Source of the DNA: an archaeon
Lineage (GTDB): Archaea > Nanobdellota > Nanobdellia > SCGC-AAA011-G17 > GW2011-AR17
Assembly (NCBI GenBank): GCA_018656555.1
Contig: JABHZQ010000004.1
Coordinates: forward strand, 1-64,000
Reading direction: 5' to 3'
DNA: 64,000 nt
Positions within the stretch are counted from its first letter, which is position 1. Every line of letters starts with the position of its first letter. Shown piece after piece: positions 8,308 to 16,804 of the stretch. The notes beneath the pieces are model-generated. The model was not told the origin of the DNA. It did no database searches and saw nothing but the letters and a program-made list of their open reading frames with translations. The translations under genes and the position numbers were made by a program.

Positions 8308-8343
8308 TTTATATAAAGGCCACGCGCACAGGTGCCACCTGTC
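8308..8343 (-). promoter_or_regulatory. GC-rich shared promoter element, copy 1
   Basis: Reading the minus strand, a GC-rich block with GACAGG, then GGCACCTGTGCGCG, is followed by a TATA box (CTTTATATAAA). The same GACA-x-GG ... GGCA-NN-TGTGCGCG ... TATA arrangement recurs before both LAGLIDADG genes. It drives the two-microprotein unit, with the first ATG about 55 bases below the TATA box. It contains a 15-bp palindrome (separate entry). A regulatory role is inferred from repetition, position and contrast with the AT-rich background. Confidence 0.6.
8328..8342. promoter_or_regulatory. Perfect 15-bp palindrome, operator-like
   Basis: ACAGGTG-C-CACCTGT is a perfect inverted repeat with a one-base centre, lying immediately upstream of the TATA box of the microprotein unit. 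Its position fits an activator or BRE-overlapping repressor site bound by a dimer. The other two copies of the element do not keep the full palindrome. Confidence 0.5.
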
Positions 8344-8363
8344 CATATACTAGAAAATATATA

Positions 8364-8777
8364 TTACAATCTTTGATTAACAGAAAGTAACCGTGTTGCT
8401 AAATTACAAGCCATACTATCTCCCTGGGGAACATATCCATCTTCAAAGAATAAAGTTAAACCATCAGTTTCTCTAAAATAAACACTATCTCTTACTGCAT
8501 CATAGCCAATAAAACCCTCAACACCTGGAAAACTAGATTCCATTTCAACCCCCTGGACATTAACACTTAATCCATATAAACCATCATAAGCCCATAGAGA
8601 TTCCCTTAACTGATTATAAATAAAACCAACATTACAATCATCATTAACTAATTGTTCTACTCTTTCTTCCACAGGAACATCTATTTGAGGAGGAGTATTC
8701 ACATCTCTACCTAATACAACTAAACCTACTGCTGCAGCAACACCTGCCGCTATACTCAAATAAAATCTATGATCCAT
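8364..8777 (-). CDS. Hypothetical protein with N-terminal membrane anchor
   Basis: I choose the ATG at 8777 (MDHRFYLSIAAGVAAAVGLVVLG) over the track's TTG at 8822, because a TATA-like AAATTTATAAAC sits about 25-30 bases upstream, fitting a leaderless transcript. The 137-residue product has one N-terminal hydrophobic segment and an approximately 110-residue outer domain with two Cys. The promoter lies in the 3' end of orc1/cdc6. No family recognised. Confidence 0.65.
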   Translation of the reverse strand: MDHRFYLSIAAGVAAAVGLVVLGRDVNTPPQIDVPVEERVEQLVNDDCNVGFIYNQLRESLWAYDGLYGLSVNVQGVEMESSFPGVEGFIGYDAVRDSVYFRETDGLTLFFEDGYVPQGDSMACNLATRLLSVNQRL

Positions 8778-8811
8778 TTTAGAATTAGTTTTTATCAAAT
8801 GTTTATAAATT

Positions 8812-9843
8812 TTACTTAACAAACAACCTTACAACCCAACTACCCTTCTCATCCTTTTTCTCTTCGGAATAAACAAGATTAGCCTCTTTAAGCTTATACA
8901 CCTTTCTTCTAAAAGTCCTATCAGATTTACCAAACTGTTCATTATAGATTTTAAATATTTCAGAGAACTTATCACCAGAACTCTCTTTAATAATCTCCAA
9001 AATCTCCTTCTCTTCAGCATCCAAAACAACTTTAGAACTACTAAAACCATCTAATTTAGCTACAGCCTCTTTAACATCACTAACTTCAATTTTTCTTTTA
9101 CTATTATTCTCGGCAACATCCCCACTCATCTTTAATAAATAAATCCCACTCCTTAAATCTTTCAACTCAAAACATTTCTCAGCAATTAAATCAAAACCAT
9201 CACTAAATACATTTTCAAAAAAACCAAGATCTCTCCTCTCTGCTAATATTTCTTTAGTCTCATCCAAACTATAAGCATTAAACTCTAAAACTTCTGCTAA
9301 CAATCTAGATTTAATTCTATTATCTAGTTTAGCTAAGAAATCTTTTTCATTTGTAATCAAAAACAAACACTTCTTATAAACATCTTCTAACAATTGATAA
9401 ATAATTTGCTCCTCTTTTAACTTATCTACTTCATCAAGAACAATAACAACTCCTTTCTTATTCAAGATATTTGCAACCTCCTTCATCAACTCATCAGTTT
9501 TCTTATTCTGAACCCATTTATACCCTAATTGATCACAAATATCAACAACAACCTTGTAAGCAGTATCAGCTTTCCAACAATTAACATAAACTCCAATAAC
9601 CTTTTCAGAGAAATCTTCCATCTCTCTTAATACAAACCTACAAGCAGCAGTCTTTCCAATACCTGGGCTCCCAACCACAATTAGATTACTCCCCATTCGA
9701 CCTTGTAACAAAGGCTTAATACAAGTAGCAAAGTGTTGCTGTTGGTTCTCTCTAAACTTTAGAATTCTAGGTAAGTATTCATAATCAAATACTAACTCAT
9801 CCTTAAACAAAGTCTCATCCTGCTTTAACATATCCTTAAACAT
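8812..9843 (-). CDS. cdc6: Orc1/Cdc6 replication initiator
   Basis: A 343-residue AAA+ ATPase of the archaeal Orc1/Cdc6 family. Walker A is GSPGIGKTA (residues 58-66), Walker B VIVLDEVDKL (about 133-142), sensor 1 LFLITNE and sensor 2 near LRSGIYLLK. A C-terminal winged-helix domain (about 270-343) should bind origin DNA and help load MCM. It is slightly shorter than usual (around 400). Initiator genes often sit by an origin, but I see no clear origin recognition box repeats in the short flanks. Confidence 0.92.
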   Translation of the reverse strand: MFKDMLKQDETLFKDELVFDYEYLPRILKFRENQQQHFATCIKPLLQGRMGSNLIVVGSPGIGKTAACRFVLREMEDFSEKVIGVYVNCWKADTAYKVVVDICDQLGYKWVQNKKTDELMKEVANILNKKGVVIVLDEVDKLKEEQIIYQLLEDVYKKCLFLITNEKDFLAKLDNRIKSRLLAEVLEFNAYSLDETKEILAERRDLGFFENVFSDGFDLIAEKCFELKDLRSGIYLLKMSGDVAENNSKRKIEVSDVKEAVAKLDGFSSSKVVLDAEEKEILEIIKESSGDKFSEIFKIYNEQFGKSDRTFRRKVYKLKEANLVYSEEKKDEKGSWVVRLFVK

Positions 9844-9891
9844 AAAGAACTCTCTAAATCAAGAACTTTTTAATCTTTTCCGTAGTCAATA

Positions 9892-10245
9892 CTACAATTC
9901 TTTCACATCAGAATCTGCCGCTGCAACAATTCTTATTCCTACACCCAAATGCATCAAAGCTGCAAACAGGGCCATGTGTTCCTTACCACTACCCGATACA
10001 AAGTTTACTGCGATATCTCCAGAAATTTTCTCTTTTAATGCTCCCATAATGGATTGCTTCATAGATTCCATTCCTTTATTCACATCAACAAGAACAAACT
10101 TCACTTCCTTATCTGCAGAGAACTTCTCCTTACCAAAGTCATTTGTCACCAAATACACATTATCCCATTTCTCATTATTAATCAGCTTTGCGACTTCAAC
10201 CCAACTTCCTTTTCCAGTTGATAGACATGCTACTAAATCTGCCAT
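9892..10245 (-). CDS. CARF-like Rossmann-fold small protein
   Basis: A 117-residue cytoplasmic protein with alternating strands and helices: STGKGSW near the N-terminus, VYLVTND in the middle and NFVSGSGKEHMAL near the C-terminus. The latter resembles the GG-T-K-M ligand loop of CARF (CRISPR-associated Rossmann fold) domains. No effector domain is fused and no CRISPR or cas gene lies nearby. It precedes cdc6 on the same strand, 48 bases away. The fold is a moderate-confidence inference. Confidence 0.65.
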   Translation of the reverse strand: MADLVACLSTGKGSWVEVAKLINNEKWDNVYLVTNDFGKEKFSADKEVKFVLVDVNKGMESMKQSIMGALKEKISGDIAVNFVSGSGKEHMALFAALMHLGVGIRIVAAADSDVKEL

Positions 10246-10348
10246 ATATTTATTTAATAGTATAATAGTATATAAATATTTTCAATTTATAATATAATAA
10301 ACCTAAACTTAGAAAACTTAAAATACTACTTAAGATAATTATATAATT

Positions 10349-10498
10349 ATGGAAGACACAACAGTTTTCACGTGCGATAATTGTAGGTATAGATTTAAAA
10401 GAAAGAAAGGGTGGAATGAAACAAAGTGTCCTTACTGTGGTCAAAACAATGCTATTCATGTTGAAGATACAGTAAACAGAATGTTAAGAGAAGTTTAG
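10349..10498 (+). CDS. Small zinc-ribbon protein
   Basis: Missed by the ORF track. It is a 49-residue ORF with two CxxC knuckles (FTCDNCRY and KCPYCGQ) about 20 residues apart, making a likely zinc ribbon. The ATG directly follows an AT-rich promoter (TTATATAATT). Its stop overlaps that of the convergent GTPase gene by four bases. Such proteins often bind RNA, DNA or the transcription machinery, but nothing specific can be assigned. Confidence 0.75.
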   Translation: MEDTTVFTCDNCRYRFKRKKGWNETKCPYCGQNNAIHVEDTVNRMLREV

Positions 10499-11220
10499 AT
10501 TATTTTTCCCCTTTGCCAATCTTTTAAGATCATCTTACTTGTAGAAATAATATCTGGTAATCCACCTTTTATTAATTTATTAAACTTTTTAGCAATATTC
10601 TCAATAACCTCTTCCTCCTCTCCACTAACCCCATAATGTTTTCTTATTCTATCTCCCTGAACCTCTAATAATCTCAAAACAACTAGATCTGGATCTTTTA
10701 CTTTACTGAAATCTATAGCACCAATAAAAGCTATTTTATCTCCTTTCTCTTTATATGGAAAAACTCCTGGTGTATCTAATAAAAATATGCCTTTATCCAT
10801 TCTGAGTAACTGTTTACCTTTAGTATGTCCTGAATTAGCAGAAGTATTAGCTTTTTTCTTACCACAAATAGCATTAATCACAGAACTTTTCCCTGTATTG
10901 GGATAACCAAGAACTCCTACAGTAACATTTTTTCCTTCAGCCAATTCTTTAATCTTTCTTTTTAACAATGAAGTACCAAATCTTTTAGTTGCTGAGACAA
11001 AAACCACATTTTTTAATTTTCTCTTCCAACCTTCCATCTCACTTTTAGTGACTAAATCACACTTATTTAATACAAATATAAACTTCTTATCCTCGCACTT
11101 ATCCTCTATCTCTCTATTTCTAGATAATTCAACAAACCTAGCATCTAAAACCTCTAAAATAATATCTGATTTCTCAATAACTGAATTTACAACATGCCAA
11201 AATTTGTTCTTATATTTCAT
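10495..11220 (-). CDS. Circularly permuted GTPase (YlqF/YawG-like)
   Basis: A 241-residue GTPase with permuted motif order: G4 NKCD (residues 52-55) and G5 SAT (76-78) come first, then G1 GYPNTGKSS (105-113) and G3 DTPG (149-152). This order defines the YlqF/RbgA/YawG group, whose members help assemble the large ribosomal subunit. NSGHTKG probably contains the G2 Thr. The C-terminal helical part resembles the RNA-binding tail of the group. A ribosome-assembly role is inferred from the family. Confidence 0.92.
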   Translation of the reverse strand: MKYKNKFWHVVNSVIEKSDIILEVLDARFVELSRNREIEDKCEDKKFIFVLNKCDLVTKSEMEGWKRKLKNVVFVSATKRFGTSLLKRKIKELAEGKNVTVGVLGYPNTGKSSVINAICGKKKANTSANSGHTKGKQLLRMDKGIFLLDTPGVFPYKEKGDKIAFIGAIDFSKVKDPDLVVLRLLEVQGDRIRKHYGVSGEEEEVIENIAKKFNKLIKGGLPDIISTSKMILKDWQRGKII

Positions 11221-11299
11221 ATATAGAGGATCCTAAGAATTCTTTAAAAACCTTTGCAATACCATAATTATTATAAATAAAAAACAAAAAACTACTAAT

Positions 11300-11755
11300 A
11301 TGAAATACTTGGCCTTACTTATTATTGTATTACTATCCTTTACAATGGTAGTAGCAGAGGATTGTGCTATAACCTGTCTATCCGAAGGTTATGAAACCGG
11401 AACCTGTAGGGCTGCTGAAGAGGGTGAAGATTCTTTCTGTGAGTCAGATGAAACCCTAACTGGTGCTTTTGATGAGTGTACTACTGGATCTTATGAAAGA
11501 TGCTGTTGTTCTGGTGAAGTTGAAATCATAGAAAATACAGAAGAAATAGAAGAAGAAGAGACTGAAGAAGAGGAAACAACCGAAGAAATAGAGGAAGAAG
11601 AGGAAGAAATCACAACATATACTGAATGTAAACCTCTAAATATAGTAATAGAACCAGAAGATTTACCCATTATCCTATTCTTTGAACTGCTTTTAGTTAT
11701 CATAATTGTAGCTATTTTTGTAATCTTCAAAAACCCTAAATCTGACGAATTTTAG
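11300..11755 (+). CDS. Exported Cys-rich protein with acidic linker and C-terminal anchor
   Basis: A 151-residue protein: signal peptide (MKYLALLIIVLLSFTMVVA), a Cys-rich globular part (about residues 20-72, with CAITC and CCCSG), a Glu/Thr linker (about 75-105), then one hydrophobic segment (LLLVIIIVAIFVIF) with a short charged tail. It is probably anchored at the cell surface with a disulfide-rich domain outside. No family recognised. First of a run of exported proteins extending to 18.5 kb. Confidence 0.75.
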   Translation: MKYLALLIIVLLSFTMVVAEDCAITCLSEGYETGTCRAAEEGEDSFCESDETLTGAFDECTTGSYERCCCSGEVEIIENTEEIEEEETEEEETTEEIEEEEEEITTYTECKPLNIVIEPEDLPIILFFELLLVIIIVAIFVIFKNPKSDEF

Positions 11756-11780
11756 GGAATTAAGCTAATTCTAAGACTTT

Positions 11781-11800
11781 GTACCACTTTAAAATGGTAC
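11781..11800. promoter_or_regulatory. 20-bp near-perfect palindrome upstream of exported protein gene
   Basis: GTACCA-CTTTAAAA-TGGTAC is an inverted repeat with perfect 6-base arms and a nearly symmetric centre. It lies just upstream of a TATA-like GGTTTATAAG, in the spacer before the gene starting at 11872. The position suits a transcription-factor site. No second copy was noticed. Confidence 0.4.
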
Positions 11801-11871
11801 CAAATCAAAAGGTTTATAAGGGAGTTGTTATTTCGAAATGGTAACTTAAACTCGCGAGGTTATAGAAAAAA

Positions 11872-13293
11872 ATGAAAAATTATGTTAGAAAACTAAGTTC
11901 TATTGCTACAGGTACTGGATTAGCATTAAGTCCAGCGACTGGATTAGCACAAGACGCAGATCCACACCTAGTTACAGGTGCAGCAAATGATGTTTGTCAA
12001 GAGGGATCATTATTTTATGGTTTAAACCAAGGTTCAAGTCTATGGCAAATGACAGAAGCTGTTGTTAGAAATCATCCCGATTATCAAGATGATATTGAAG
12101 CAAAAGGTTTCCATACAGTTGTTGCAGGAGCTCTAGAAGCTGCTACACAATATACTATTAATAGATTTTTGGAAAAAAGAACTACTAGCGGTTTAAATCC
12201 AAAAGAAGAGAGCAATTTAGCAAATCTTATGGTAGATTCAGCTGCTTTTGGTTACATGGCTGATGGTAGATGGGTAGACAGAGATGCATTACATTGGTTT
12301 GATGGAGAAAATCCAACTGGTGATGATGGCTTTGTAAGAGGAAAGGATGGAGTAAGAGGAGACAGAATGTTTCCAACTCAAGGTTTCTGTTTAGGTGATA
12401 GTGACTTAATGGCAGTTGCAAATGGATACATTGATTCAGAATATGTTCAACCTTTTATCCGAACTATAGTTGACAGAAGAAATGGAGAAATCCAAGAAAT
12501 CGAAGATGGACTTACAGTAGACCAAGCTATTGAAGCTTATGTTGCTCTAGGACTTATGAGAGAAGGTGAAAACTATCTAGATTTCTCTGGTGGAGCATTC
12601 TTAGCAAGTGAACTACCTGAAGGTCTTGGTGGAGCTTATATCAATCTTGAAGGACAAGTAAGTCTACAAGGTGAAGAAGCTGGAGCAAGAAGAGGTCCTA
12701 TAGCAGTACTTACAATGGATCAAAGATTTGTTGGTGGTCCTTTATGGGGTAATGTTGAAGGTGGTTTAGCTGCTTACAAAGGAGTATTTGGTGCTGCTTT
12801 TGGTGGAGAAACAAATGGTTTCAGATTAGCTGGAGGTCCAATTGGATTTGTAGGTATTGATGGAATTAATTATGATGGACACCAATTCCACAGAGGAACT
12901 GGAGCAGTTGGTGGTCAACTAAGATTAGGAATTGGTCAAACCACAGGTCCAGTTTATGTAGACTCAACTGTTTTCGCAGCATTAGGTCTAGTAGATCAAA
13001 ATGGTGACGTTGATATGAACGCAGTTCAAGGTTTATTTGGTTTTGATGTAAGAGCAGATGTAAACTTAAATCAAGATATCAGCTTGGTTGCAGGATTAGA
13101 ATTAACTCATGAAGCAAGAGTAGATCATGCAGCTGACCTAAGAACATCAACCCCTCTAACAGATTTAAGAGGAGAATTAGGATTAGACTTCCAAACAGAT
13201 AATGGAAGTGTAGGTCCTCAATTTGGTGTAGGTCACACAAGTCAAGGTTCAAGCTACTTTACAGTTGGAGTAACTGGTAGAGTAAGGAAATAG
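11872..13293 (+). CDS. Exported beta-rich protein, possibly barrel-like
   Basis: A 473-residue protein with an N-terminal signal peptide (KLSSIATGTGLALSPATGLAQ). Residues about 25-250 are mixed helical. From about 255 the sequence becomes a series of short amphipathic, Gly-rich strands (such as GAYINLEGQVSL and GQLRLGIGQT), resembling a bacterial beta-barrel or porin pattern. It lacks a terminal aromatic residue (ends GVTGRVRK), and archaea generally lack an outer membrane, so a secreted beta-sandwich is an alternative. Ten bases before the next surface-protein gene. No family recognised. Confidence 0.75.
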   Translation: MKNYVRKLSSIATGTGLALSPATGLAQDADPHLVTGAANDVCQEGSLFYGLNQGSSLWQMTEAVVRNHPDYQDDIEAKGFHTVVAGALEAATQYTINRFLEKRTTSGLNPKEESNLANLMVDSAAFGYMADGRWVDRDALHWFDGENPTGDDGFVRGKDGVRGDRMFPTQGFCLGDSDLMAVANGYIDSEYVQPFIRTIVDRRNGEIQEIEDGLTVDQAIEAYVALGLMREGENYLDFSGGAFLASELPEGLGGAYINLEGQVSLQGEEAGARRGPIAVLTMDQRFVGGPLWGNVEGGLAAYKGVFGAAFGGETNGFRLAGGPIGFVGIDGINYDGHQFHRGTGAVGGQLRLGIGQTTGPVYVDSTVFAALGLVDQNGDVDMNAVQGLFGFDVRADVNLNQDISLVAGLELTHEARVDHAADLRTSTPLTDLRGELGLDFQTDNGSVGPQFGVGHTSQGSSYFTVGVTGRVRK

Positions 13294-13303
13294 GTGCAAA
13301 AAA

Positions 13304-15286
13304 ATGAAGAAGACACTAATATTAACATTCCTTGTACTAGTATTAAGCCTTGCTTTTGCTAGTGCTGGTGATGTAGCAATCTCACCAAGTAATCCAGATT
13401 CTGGAGACAACTTGGTTGCAGATGTTTCAGGTTCTGGAACATATGATTACTACTGGTACGAAGATGGTGATTTTATCACTAGTGATATGAATACACAAGA
13501 ATCACAACTTTCTGCTTCATACACTGATGCAGGAGAACTTTGGACAGTAAAAGTATATGTACCAGCAACAGCCTTCACATCATCTTATTACTTAGGCAGT
13601 GACTCAGTTACTGTACAAGGTGGAGATGACCCTACTGAAGAACCTGATGCAACAGTATACATCACACCAAGTAATCCATACGACGCAGATGATTTAAACT
13701 GTGAAGTTTCAGACTCTGAAGCAACATACGATTTTTACTGGTATGTAGAATCAAGTCAAATTGAAGCAGATAAAAATGTAAAATCTTCAGTATTAGATGC
13801 TGATGAAACAGAAGAAGGTAAAACTTACACTTGTAAGGTTTATGTACCCGCAACAAGTATGACCTCATCTTTCTATCTAGGCAGTGACTCAGTTACTGTT
13901 CAAGAAGATGAAGATGATACCAATCCTTGGGATGACTGGGACTTAGAGCCTTGGTTTATGAACTTTCCACCTGTTTTAGATCCAATTGATGATATCACAG
14001 TATATGCTGGAGAAACAGTTGATGTTACCGCATATGCAAGAGATTTCCAAGAAGATGATATGACTTTTGAATGGGATATACCAGCTGGTATGGAAGATGC
14101 TACAATCTCAAATCCAAATTCAATCTGGAGCTTAGAAGTAACTCCAGTAGTTATTGATTACTTTGGAACTGAAAATTTAAAAAACTTCGAAGCTATTATG
14201 AGAGCAGATGTTGTTGATCTATTAGATAGCAATGATGTTGAAATGGTACTGAACCCAGATATTGATCTAGGTAATGACTATGTTCATGTTGTTGTTAACC
14301 CAGATGTATTAGATATTTACAATACAGCTGGTTACTTTGATGACTACTCAGAAGCAGAAAGTAGATTATTTTGGGCAACAGAAGAAGATGATCTTGGCTC
14401 ATATGATGTTACAGTAACAGTATATGATGAACATGGTGCATCTGACTCAGAAACCTTTACAATCTATGTAATCGAAGAAATAACACCTAACCAAGCTCCT
14501 GTACTAGATCATATTGATGATATAGAAATTGATGAAGGAGAGATAACTTATGTACACGCAACTGCAACTGATGCAGATGATGATGAACTAACTTACTCCT
14601 GGGAAATCGATGGAGCAGATGGAGCACTAACTTGGTTTAATTGGTTCTACTGGCACACTGATATGGGTGATGCTGGTCTATACACAATCACAGTTATCGT
14701 AACTGATGGTCAACTATCAGACTCTGAAACTTTCGAGATCAAAGTAAATGATCTTTGTGAAGATGAAAATGATGATGGTGAATGTGATGAACCAGTTGCA
14801 AGTAACTATGAAGGAGATAAGTTAGAAGCTGAAGAAATTACTGTATTAAATGCAGCAAGTCTTGGTTCAGCTTATGAATTCACAGATGCTACAGGTGTAA
14901 TCGTTACTGGTGATTACCAATTAGAAGGTAATGTACTAACATCAAAGAACACTGATAATGAAGTACATGTTTCAATAACAATGCTAAATAAGAACTCATT
15001 CGATGCTAGAGATTTACAAGTTACATTTATCTTAGCAGGAGAGAGATCTTATTCAACATTCCAAGATTTAGATAGATCTGAAGAATCTTCAGCAATCTAT
15101 AAGGTAGAAATACCAAACAATCTAGAAACAGGTAAATACGCATTACAAGTTATTATCGAGAACGATGATATCTACAATGAAGAATTTATCAACTTAGAGA
15201 TTGAGAGTCTTGGTGATGTAGTAGTTGTTGAAAATCCAGAAGATAACGAAACAAGTTTTTGGCAATCCCTTTGGGATTTTTTTTAA
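13304..15286 (+). CDS. Large multi-domain Ig/cadherin-like surface protein
   Basis: A 660-residue exported protein with signal peptide (MKKTLILTFLVLVLSLAFAS). Two related approximately 95-residue modules follow (about 20-105 and 113-205), each with DYYWYEDG or DFYWYVES and ending YLGSDSVTVQ. Next are two cadherin/PKD-type domains, introduced by PPVLDPIDDI and APVLDHIDDI with acidic Ca-binding-like DADDD. A C-terminal beta domain (about 500-645) ends in an aromatic WQSLWDFF. No membrane anchor is seen. Probably an adhesive or S-layer-associated protein. A terminator overlaps the stop codon. Confidence 0.85.
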   Translation: MKKTLILTFLVLVLSLAFASAGDVAISPSNPDSGDNLVADVSGSGTYDYYWYEDGDFITSDMNTQESQLSASYTDAGELWTVKVYVPATAFTSSYYLGSDSVTVQGGDDPTEEPDATVYITPSNPYDADDLNCEVSDSEATYDFYWYVESSQIEADKNVKSSVLDADETEEGKTYTCKVYVPATSMTSSFYLGSDSVTVQEDEDDTNPWDDWDLEPWFMNFPPVLDPIDDITVYAGETVDVTAYARDFQEDDMTFEWDIPAGMEDATISNPNSIWSLEVTPVVIDYFGTENLKNFEAIMRADVVDLLDSNDVEMVLNPDIDLGNDYVHVVVNPDVLDIYNTAGYFDDYSEAESRLFWATEEDDLGSYDVTVTVYDEHGASDSETFTIYVIEEITPNQAPVLDHIDDIEIDEGEITYVHATATDADDDELTYSWEIDGADGALTWFNWFYWHTDMGDAGLYTITVIVTDGQLSDSETFEIKVNDLCEDENDDGECDEPVASNYEGDKLEAEEITVLNAASLGSAYEFTDATGVIVTGDYQLEGNVLTSKNTDNEVHVSITMLNKNSFDARDLQVTFILAGERSYSTFQDLDRSEESSAIYKVEIPNNLETGKYALQVIIENDDIYNEEFINLEIESLGDVVVVENPEDNETSFWQSLWDFF

Positions 15287-15290
15287 TTTT
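15264..15290 (+). terminator. Hairpin plus T-tract terminator overlapping the end of the 13304 gene
   Basis: AATCCC-TTT-GGGATT forms a six-pair hairpin followed directly by T8 and, two bases on, another T8. It sits across the last codons and stop of the surface-protein gene. Archaeal termination mainly needs the T-tract, so the hairpin may also protect the mRNA end. Confidence 0.6.
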
Positions 15291-15354
15291 TTTTATATAA
15301 TTTCTATAATTTATTTGGATTAGGTTTATTCTATTTCTAGATATTACTCTCTTT

Positions 15355-15666
15355 ATGAGAAAAACAATCGTTCCAATAATTGCCTCCGCCATAATGGGCT
15401 GTTCAAGCCTAACAAATGTGAATATAAGTCCAATAGATCCTTCAACTACTGACGCTCTTGAATGCAAAGTAGAAGGAGAAGGGTTCTATGACTATTACTG
15501 GTATAGAGATGGAAAGTATTATGGGGAAGAGATAGATGTTAATGCTAGTTACATTGATTCTAGCTCTACTTCAGTAGGTGATGCATGGTATTGTGAAGCA
15601 TTTCTGTCCGTCTCTCCAAGCGCCCCTTACTATGTCGGGAATGATGGAGTGACAATAGAACCATAA
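15355..15666 (+). CDS. Small lipoprotein with one Ig-like module related to the 13304 gene
   Basis: A 103-residue protein with a short signal ending in a lipobox (IMGC), so probably lipid-anchored. The mature part is one copy of the module repeated at the N-terminus of the 13304-15286 protein: ISPIDPSTTDALECKV, then FYDYYWYRDG, WYCEAF and PYYVGNDGVTI. Cysteines at module ends could form the Ig-type disulfide. A duplication within the locus is the simplest explanation. It may be a membrane-bound partner of the large surface protein. Confidence 0.75.
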   Translation: MRKTIVPIIASAIMGCSSLTNVNISPIDPSTTDALECKVEGEGFYDYYWYRDGKYYGEEIDVNASYIDSSSTSVGDAWYCEAFLSVSPSAPYYVGNDGVTIEP

Positions 15667-15699
15667 ATATTATTAAGAGAAGCGAAAAATATTTGATTT

Positions 15700-16155
15700 A
15701 TGCTAAGACCAGTATACTACTTGGGGGCTTTTGCAATAATGGCTGCCTGGGCTGCAGGAGGTATAGTTAGTAAACCTCCTCAATTAGTACCTGCTGCCAA
15801 ATGTACTGCGACAACAACTTGTATTCCTGATCTTGGGGCATTTATGGGTCGATATGATGGTTTAATATCTGTGAATCCCTCTGTCTATGGAGAAAGAGAT
15901 GGGGTTGTAACACCTCAGGAAAGAGTTGATGTATACCTGGATGGAAAACACTCTTTTTACTCAGTTTGTATGTCTCCAGATTCTGAATTCTTTCCAACAC
16001 CTGAATGTGAAGATATAAGGCAAGAAAGAGCAAATAGAGTTTTAACAGATTTTATTCCCTATGATGTAACAGGAGATAGAGAAATTTCTTTTAGTGATGA
16101 CTTATTCCCAGATGGTATTATTTCTATAGAAGATGCATTAGAAGCTAGACTATAA
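15700..16155 (+). CDS. Exported protein with dockerin/EF-hand-like C-terminus
   Basis: A 151-residue protein with an N-terminal hydrophobic segment (YYLGAFAIMAAWAAGGIV). Two Ca-loop-like segments appear: NPSVYGERDGVVTPQERVDVY and, at the C-terminus, DVTGDREISFSDD followed by DGIISIEDALEARL. These recall dockerin type I or EF-hand loops, which mediate calcium-dependent surface assembly, though spacing is irregular. Cys pairs (KCTATTTC, VCMSPDSEFFPTPEC) suggest disulfides. The dockerin-like reading is inference. Confidence 0.65.
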   Translation: MLRPVYYLGAFAIMAAWAAGGIVSKPPQLVPAAKCTATTTCIPDLGAFMGRYDGLISVNPSVYGERDGVVTPQERVDVYLDGKHSFYSVCMSPDSEFFPTPECEDIRQERANRVLTDFIPYDVTGDREISFSDDLFPDGIISIEDALEARL

Positions 16156-16221
16156 TCACTTATAAGTAACAACAAACCGAAAAGTTTATAAACTAGTTAT
16201 TACTCCACAATAGTAGTGAAA

Positions 16222-16707
16222 ATGGCAGGATTATTTGATATTGAAGGAAATGGAATCGATCCATTAGACCCTAGGTGGCAAACCTATATAGACGGAAGAG
16301 AAGAACCTCATGTAGCAGTTTTTTATCAACCACAATTAGGTGGAATATATTTGATTGCTCAAATAGAAGATTTTACAATTGTAGATGGTACTTTTTCCAT
16401 AACAGAAAATGCCCAGGTATATTTGATGGGAGCAATAGATCCAAATGCTGGTCCTCTATCGGATAGAGCATTATATCATTTTGATAATGCTGGAAAGATT
16501 TTAGGATGGGATAAGGGTACAGTACAAGGTGCAGGAGATTATGTACAAAGACCTGCAATCGATGAAAGATTAGCTGTTGGATTTGAATTAATTGCCAGAG
16601 GAACGACTAATCTTGCTCAGAGTGTTAGAAGAAATCTAGCAACATTAAAACAGCCAGGTTCAGAACATAGACCTACAAAAGGTTCAAGTTTAAATCACAG
16701 ATTATAA
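16222..16707 (+). CDS. Hypothetical beta-rich cytoplasmic protein
   Basis: The track starts at a GTG (16216); the ATG two codons later (MAGLFDIEGN) is preferred, giving 161 residues. There is a TATA-like AAGTTTATAAAC about 40 bases upstream. No signal peptide or membrane segment is seen. The middle is beta-rich (HVAVFYQPQLGGIYLIAQI) and the C-terminus basic and disordered. One base separates its stop from the tiny zinc-finger ORF. No family recognised. Confidence 0.6.
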   Translation: MAGLFDIEGNGIDPLDPRWQTYIDGREEPHVAVFYQPQLGGIYLIAQIEDFTIVDGTFSITENAQVYLMGAIDPNAGPLSDRALYHFDNAGKILGWDKGTVQGAGDYVQRPAIDERLAVGFELIARGTTNLAQSVRRNLATLKQPGSEHRPTKGSSLNHRL

Positions 16708-16708
16708 A

Positions 16709-16804
16709 ATGGCATGCCCTAGAGGATGTAAAAAAGAATTGATTTACGATCATACCACAAAGACACACTATTGTCCAAAGTGTCTTTGGGAGGAAAAACA
16801 ATGA
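16709..16804 (+). CDS. 31-residue zinc-finger microprotein
   Basis: Missed by the ORF track. It encodes MACPRGCKKELIYDHTTKTH... with CPRGC and CPKC pairs, enough for one zinc site. It starts one base after the previous stop and ends in an ATGA overlap with the S-layer-like gene at 16801. Its last codons contain the GGGAGG ribosome site of that gene. The metal-site pattern and tight coupling support a real gene, possibly serving translation coupling. Function unknown. Confidence 0.55.
   Translation: MACPRGCKKELIYDHTTKTHYCPKCLWEEKQ

Noticed and set aside
9844-9891. Replication origin beside cdc6
   Set aside because: The spacer is only 48 bases, with no repeated origin-box-like motifs or clear unwinding element; the origin may be elsewhere.
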